The position numbers and the translations under genes are program-made. From Gemmatimonadaceae bacterium (lineage in GTDB: Bacteria; Gemmatimonadota; Gemmatimonadetes; Gemmatimonadales; Gemmatimonadaceae), in contig JALOPO010000001.1 in assembly GCA_025453855.1 (NCBI GenBank), positions 1 to 55,314 on the forward strand: a stretch of DNA of 55,314 nucleotides, given 5' to 3'. Positions 52,879 through 55,314 of the stretch are shown here, piece by piece. Within the stretch, counting starts at the first letter, position 1; the number at the start of each line of letters is the position of its first letter. Below the pieces are notes generated by a model that was given only the letters and a program-made list of their open reading frames with translations, was not told the DNA's origin and searched no databases.

Positions 52879-53795
52879 GCACTGGTCCCGGGACCGCCCC
52901 CGTCCCAGACTCCGTGCCGACTGCGCCGGCTGCCGACGCTCGTCCGCCGATCCCTGCGTCATCCGACCGCCCGCTTCGTCCGTCCATGACCGCCACGCGC
53001 TCGCCCAGCCTGACGTACCGCGCCCGCCGCCTTCACCGCTGGCTCGGGCTCCTGATCGGTATCCAGTTCCTGCTCTGGACCGTGGGTGGGCTCTACTTCT
53101 CGTGGGTCGACCTCGACGACGTGCATGGCGATCATCTCGTCCGGCCGGCGCCGATGGTCGACGTGACGGGCGTCGCGACCACGCCGGCCGCGGCGGTCGC
53201 TGCGCTCCGTGCGCGCGAGCCGGTGTCCTCGGTGACGAGCGTCGACCTCGCGATGGTGGCCGGGGCGCCGACCTACCGCATCGTCGCGACGGTCGACGAC
53301 GGGCGCGGGGGCACGCGGCGGATCCGGCGGCTGGTGGACGCGCGCACGGGTGCCGTGCGCGGGCCGCTCACGCGCGACGAGGCGGTGCGGGTGGCGCAGG
53401 CGGCGTACACGGGCACGGCACCGGTGCGTCGCGTCAGCCTGCTGACGGCCGACTCGGTCTCGCCGCACCACGAGTTCCGCGAGCAGCCGCTCCCCGCGTG
53501 GGCGGTGCGGTTCGGCGATGGCGAGGGCGCGACGGCGTACGTGCCGGCCGAGGTGGGGCAGGTGCTCCGCATCCGCAACGACAGGTGGCGCCTCTTCGAT
53601 TTCCTCTGGATGCTGCACACCATGGACTACAAGGGGCGCGACGACTTCAACAACCTGCTGCTGCGCGCCTTCTCCGTGTTCGGCCTCGTGACCGTCGCTT
53701 CGGGGCTGACGCTCTTCGCGCTGACGTCACCGACGCTGCGTCGCCGGCGGGGTATGCGACCGGCGACGGGCGGTGCCCCCGTCACGACCGCGTGA
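52875..53795 (+). CDS. PepSY-domain membrane protein
   Basis: The core starts MTATRSPSLTYRARRLHRWLGLLIGIQFLLWTVGGLYFSW, a PepSY-associated helix with a conserved His. A periplasmic PepSY domain (VRVAQAAYTGTAPVRRVSLL, then FGDGEGATAYVPAEVGQVLRIRND) and a second helix with FLWMLHTMDY and FGLVTVASGLTLFAL follow. Proteins like this occur with copper and iron uptake systems and may act as heme-type reductases. Two starts are possible: GTG at 52875, overlapping copB as GTGA (306 aa), or ATG at 52986 (269 aa), directly before the core; the latter lacks a clear ribosome site. I keep the longer call because of the overlap. Confidence 0.78.
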   Translation: MSTGPGTAPVPDSVPTAPAADARPPIPASSDRPLRPSMTATRSPSLTYRARRLHRWLGLLIGIQFLLWTVGGLYFSWVDLDDVHGDHLVRPAPMVDVTGVATTPAAAVAALRAREPVSSVTSVDLAMVAGAPTYRIVATVDDGRGGTRRIRRLVDARTGAVRGPLTRDEAVRVAQAAYTGTAPVRRVSLLTADSVSPHHEFREQPLPAWAVRFGDGEGATAYVPAEVGQVLRIRNDRWRLFDFLWMLHTMDYKGRDDFNNLLLRAFSVFGLVTVASGLTLFALTSPTLRRRRGMRPATGGAPVTTA

Positions 53796-53835
53796 TCGAC
53801 ATCCGTCCGTCCTCTCACCACCTGCGAGGGTCCCG

Positions 53836-54342
53836 ATGACCACCCGTTCCCGTCTCTTCGTCGCCAGCGCACTCCTCGGCCTGTCGGCGCCGCTCCAGGC
53901 GCAGTCGGCCCGTTCCGCGGATGTCCGCGCGGCCGAGGCGGCGGTGCGTGCCGTCTTCGCCGCCGGCGAGCGCGGCGACCTCGCGGCGCTCGACACGCTC
54001 TACGCCGGCGACAGCCTCACCATCGTCGAGGGCGCGGGCATCAATCGCGGCTGGAGCGACTATCGCGACCATCACCTCGGGCCCGAGCTCAAGGAGATGA
54101 AGAACTTCCGCTACCGCCCCTTCGAGATCGAGCCGCGCGTGCATGGCGACATGGCATGGGTGACGTTCCGGTACGCGCTGCAGGCCGACATGAACGGGCG
54201 GGCGGTGGACGCGCTCGGGCGCGGCACGATGATCCTCGAGCGGCGGGGGCGCGGCAGTGCGGCGCGCTGGGTCGTGCGCCATTCGCAGACCGCTTCGCGA
54301 GCGCGGCGCGCGGGCGATCCGCCGATGCCGGCGGGTGCCTGA
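53836..54342 (+). CDS. Exported NTF2-like (SnoaL/DUF4440-type) protein
   Basis: A 168-residue protein with a signal peptide ending QAQ (about residue 22). An NTF2-like fold follows: helix AAEAAVRAVFAAGERGDLAALDTLYA, strand DSLTIVEGAGINRGWSDYRDHHLGPEL, strands MAWVTFRYALQAD and GTMILERRG, closing WVVRHSQTA. Such domains bind small ligands or act as enzymes. The ATG at 53836 has GAGGG upstream. It continues the copper operon; the His pair YRDHHLG may be functional. Confidence 0.8.
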   Translation: MTTRSRLFVASALLGLSAPLQAQSARSADVRAAEAAVRAVFAAGERGDLAALDTLYAGDSLTIVEGAGINRGWSDYRDHHLGPELKEMKNFRYRPFEIEPRVHGDMAWVTFRYALQADMNGRAVDALGRGTMILERRGRGSAARWVVRHSQTASRARRAGDPPMPAGA

Positions 54343-54348
54343 CCGACC

Positions 54349-55239
54349 ATGTCACGCCGGCCCACCACGTCACACACACCGACCATGTCGCGTCACGCCC
54401 GCGTGCTCGGTTCTGCCTCCGCCGTGCTCCTCGCCGGCGTGGCCGCCGTCGCGTCCGCCCACGACTTCTGGCTGGTGCCCGACGCGTTCCAGCTCGCGCG
54501 TGGCGGCACGCTCGCGGTCGAGGGGCGCACCAGCAGCAACTTCCCCGCGAGCCTGTCGGCCGTGACGACGGATCGCATCGCGTCCGCGGAGGTGATCGGG
54601 GCGGCGGGGCGCGAGCGGATCGGCGTGGTGGGGCAGGGGCCGTCGGTGCTGCGGCTCCGCCATCGGCCATCGGCGCGCGGGCAGTACGTGGTGGCGGTGC
54701 AGCTGCATCCGCGGAGCGTGCGCGAATCGGCGGCGGGGTTCCGGCACTATCTCGACGTCGAGGGCGCGCCGGACGCGCTCGCGCGCGTCGACCGCGAGGG
54801 GCTTCTCGCCGGGCGGGACAGCGTCACGCGCCGCTACGCCAAGTACGCGAAGACCATCGTCGAGGTGGGCGAGGGCGGGCGTGCGTGGCGCAGCGAGGCG
54901 GGACACCCGCTCGAGTTCGTGCCGGCGTCGGACCCGTCGCGGTGGCGCGCGGGCGACACGGCGACGGTCGTGCTCCGGTACCGTGGGACGCCGCTCCCCG
55001 GGATCCGGGTCCACGTCGACCAGGCGACGTGGCCGGCGATGGAGGCGGTGGCGGCGCGGCAGGTGAAGCCGCGGACGGTGGAGCTGCGGACCGATGGGGC
55101 GGGCCAGGTGATGGTGCCGCTCGACCGCGGGGGGCTCATGGCCGTGCGCACGATCCATGTGGTGCAAGCCGCGCAGGGGAGCGGGGCCGACTGGGACACG
55201 CACTGGGCGACGCTAGTGTTCCGCGCGGCGGCTCGCTGA
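54349..55239 (+). CDS. DUF4198-domain exported protein
   Basis: A 296-residue protein (284 from the alternative ATG at 54385, which directly precedes the signal peptide). The signal peptide ends ASA and the mature chain begins HDFWLVPDAFQL, the hallmark of DUF4198/NikK-type periplasmic proteins with an N-terminal His metal ligand. A first Ig-like domain (about 40-130), a middle helix region with SVTRRYAKYAKTIVEVG, and a second beta domain (ATVVLRYRGTPLPGIRVHVDQ) follow. Relatives serve Ni/Co uptake or unknown metal roles. It is the last visible gene of the copper operon; the 75 bp after it show nothing I can support. Confidence 0.85.
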   Translation: MSRRPTTSHTPTMSRHARVLGSASAVLLAGVAAVASAHDFWLVPDAFQLARGGTLAVEGRTSSNFPASLSAVTTDRIASAEVIGAAGRERIGVVGQGPSVLRLRHRPSARGQYVVAVQLHPRSVRESAAGFRHYLDVEGAPDALARVDREGLLAGRDSVTRRYAKYAKTIVEVGEGGRAWRSEAGHPLEFVPASDPSRWRAGDTATVVLRYRGTPLPGIRVHVDQATWPAMEAVAARQVKPRTVELRTDGAGQVMVPLDRGGLMAVRTIHVVQAAQGSGADWDTHWATLVFRAAAR

Positions 55240-55314
55240 GGTAGCGGCGGTCGAGCGAGACGGCGGGCTTCCGCTGACGCGCGTGCGAGCCGGCGCTGGA
55301 GCGTGGCGTGGTCG

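Overview
The window is about 55 kb of very GC-rich bacterial DNA. It most resembles Gemmatimonadota, an inference from the GC content, a TonB receptor with a carboxypeptidase-regulatory-like front domain, and many exported proteins whose signal peptides end in AQ and continue into D/T-rich mature N-termini. It reads as an accessory island. A tRNA-Pro(GGG) gene at the left edge is followed by a tyrosine-recombinase-like gene and plasmid/ICE-type genes, and then by several heavy-metal resistance operons joined by IS elements and remnants. The right end of the island is not visible.

Layout. 1-12 kb is the mobile backbone: tRNA-Pro, an integrase-like protein with an overlapping small HTH protein, a Fis/resolvase-type HTH protein, an operon of ClpX-like AAA ATPase, YhaM-like OB-HD nuclease and an 82-residue protein, a sigma-70-like factor, an 874-residue protein of unknown function, and a KfrA-like coiled-coil DNA-binding protein with an upstream array of GATCCGGATC sites. 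12.3-20.5 kb is a MerR-controlled region: a 41-residue metallothionein-like peptide coupled to a ZntR-like MerR, a PbrR/CadR-like MerR, and, divergently, a TonB receptor, a CDF exporter with an HMA-like domain and a methyltransferase. A second copy of the same promoter with a broken merR start then drives a small ORF and an alpha/beta hydrolase, followed by a frameshifted CzcO-like flavoprotein. 20.5-26.4 kb holds an IS5-family element, a three-gene unit with a TIGR04255 protein, a small CX5R phosphatase and two IS3-type remnants.

26.6-37.4 kb is a Zn/Cd/Co module: a CadC/SmtB-type ArsR repressor with an SmtB-like operator, a His-rich exported protein, CzcC-CzcB-CzcA, a DUF411 protein and a P1B-4 ATPase. 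37.8-44.6 kb (minus strand) is a Cu/Ag CusCBA-type efflux operon with two small membrane/exported proteins. 44.7-55.2 kb (plus strand) starts with a BlaI-like repressor and a BlaR1-like membrane protease that ends in a His/Cys-rich tail instead of a penicillin-binding domain. Then come a CopZ-like chaperone under CsoR-type boxes and a copper operon: outer-membrane protein, Met/His-rich exported protein, CopC-CopD, CopB-type ATPase, PepSY protein, NTF2-like protein and DUF4198 protein.

Most notable points. (1) A BlaI/BlaR1 pair apparently rewired to sense metal, with the same GCTTTA-N7-TAAAG dyad before both copper operons. (2) Three MerR-type promoters whose downstream start codon lies exactly 7 nt after the -10 element, which implies leaderless mRNAs. 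(3) An otherwise overlooked 14-cysteine metallothionein-like peptide. (4) A duplicated CadR-type promoter with a merR fragment that recruited a new operon. (5) An unassigned TIGR04255/HTH/QDCD three-gene unit with dyad operators.
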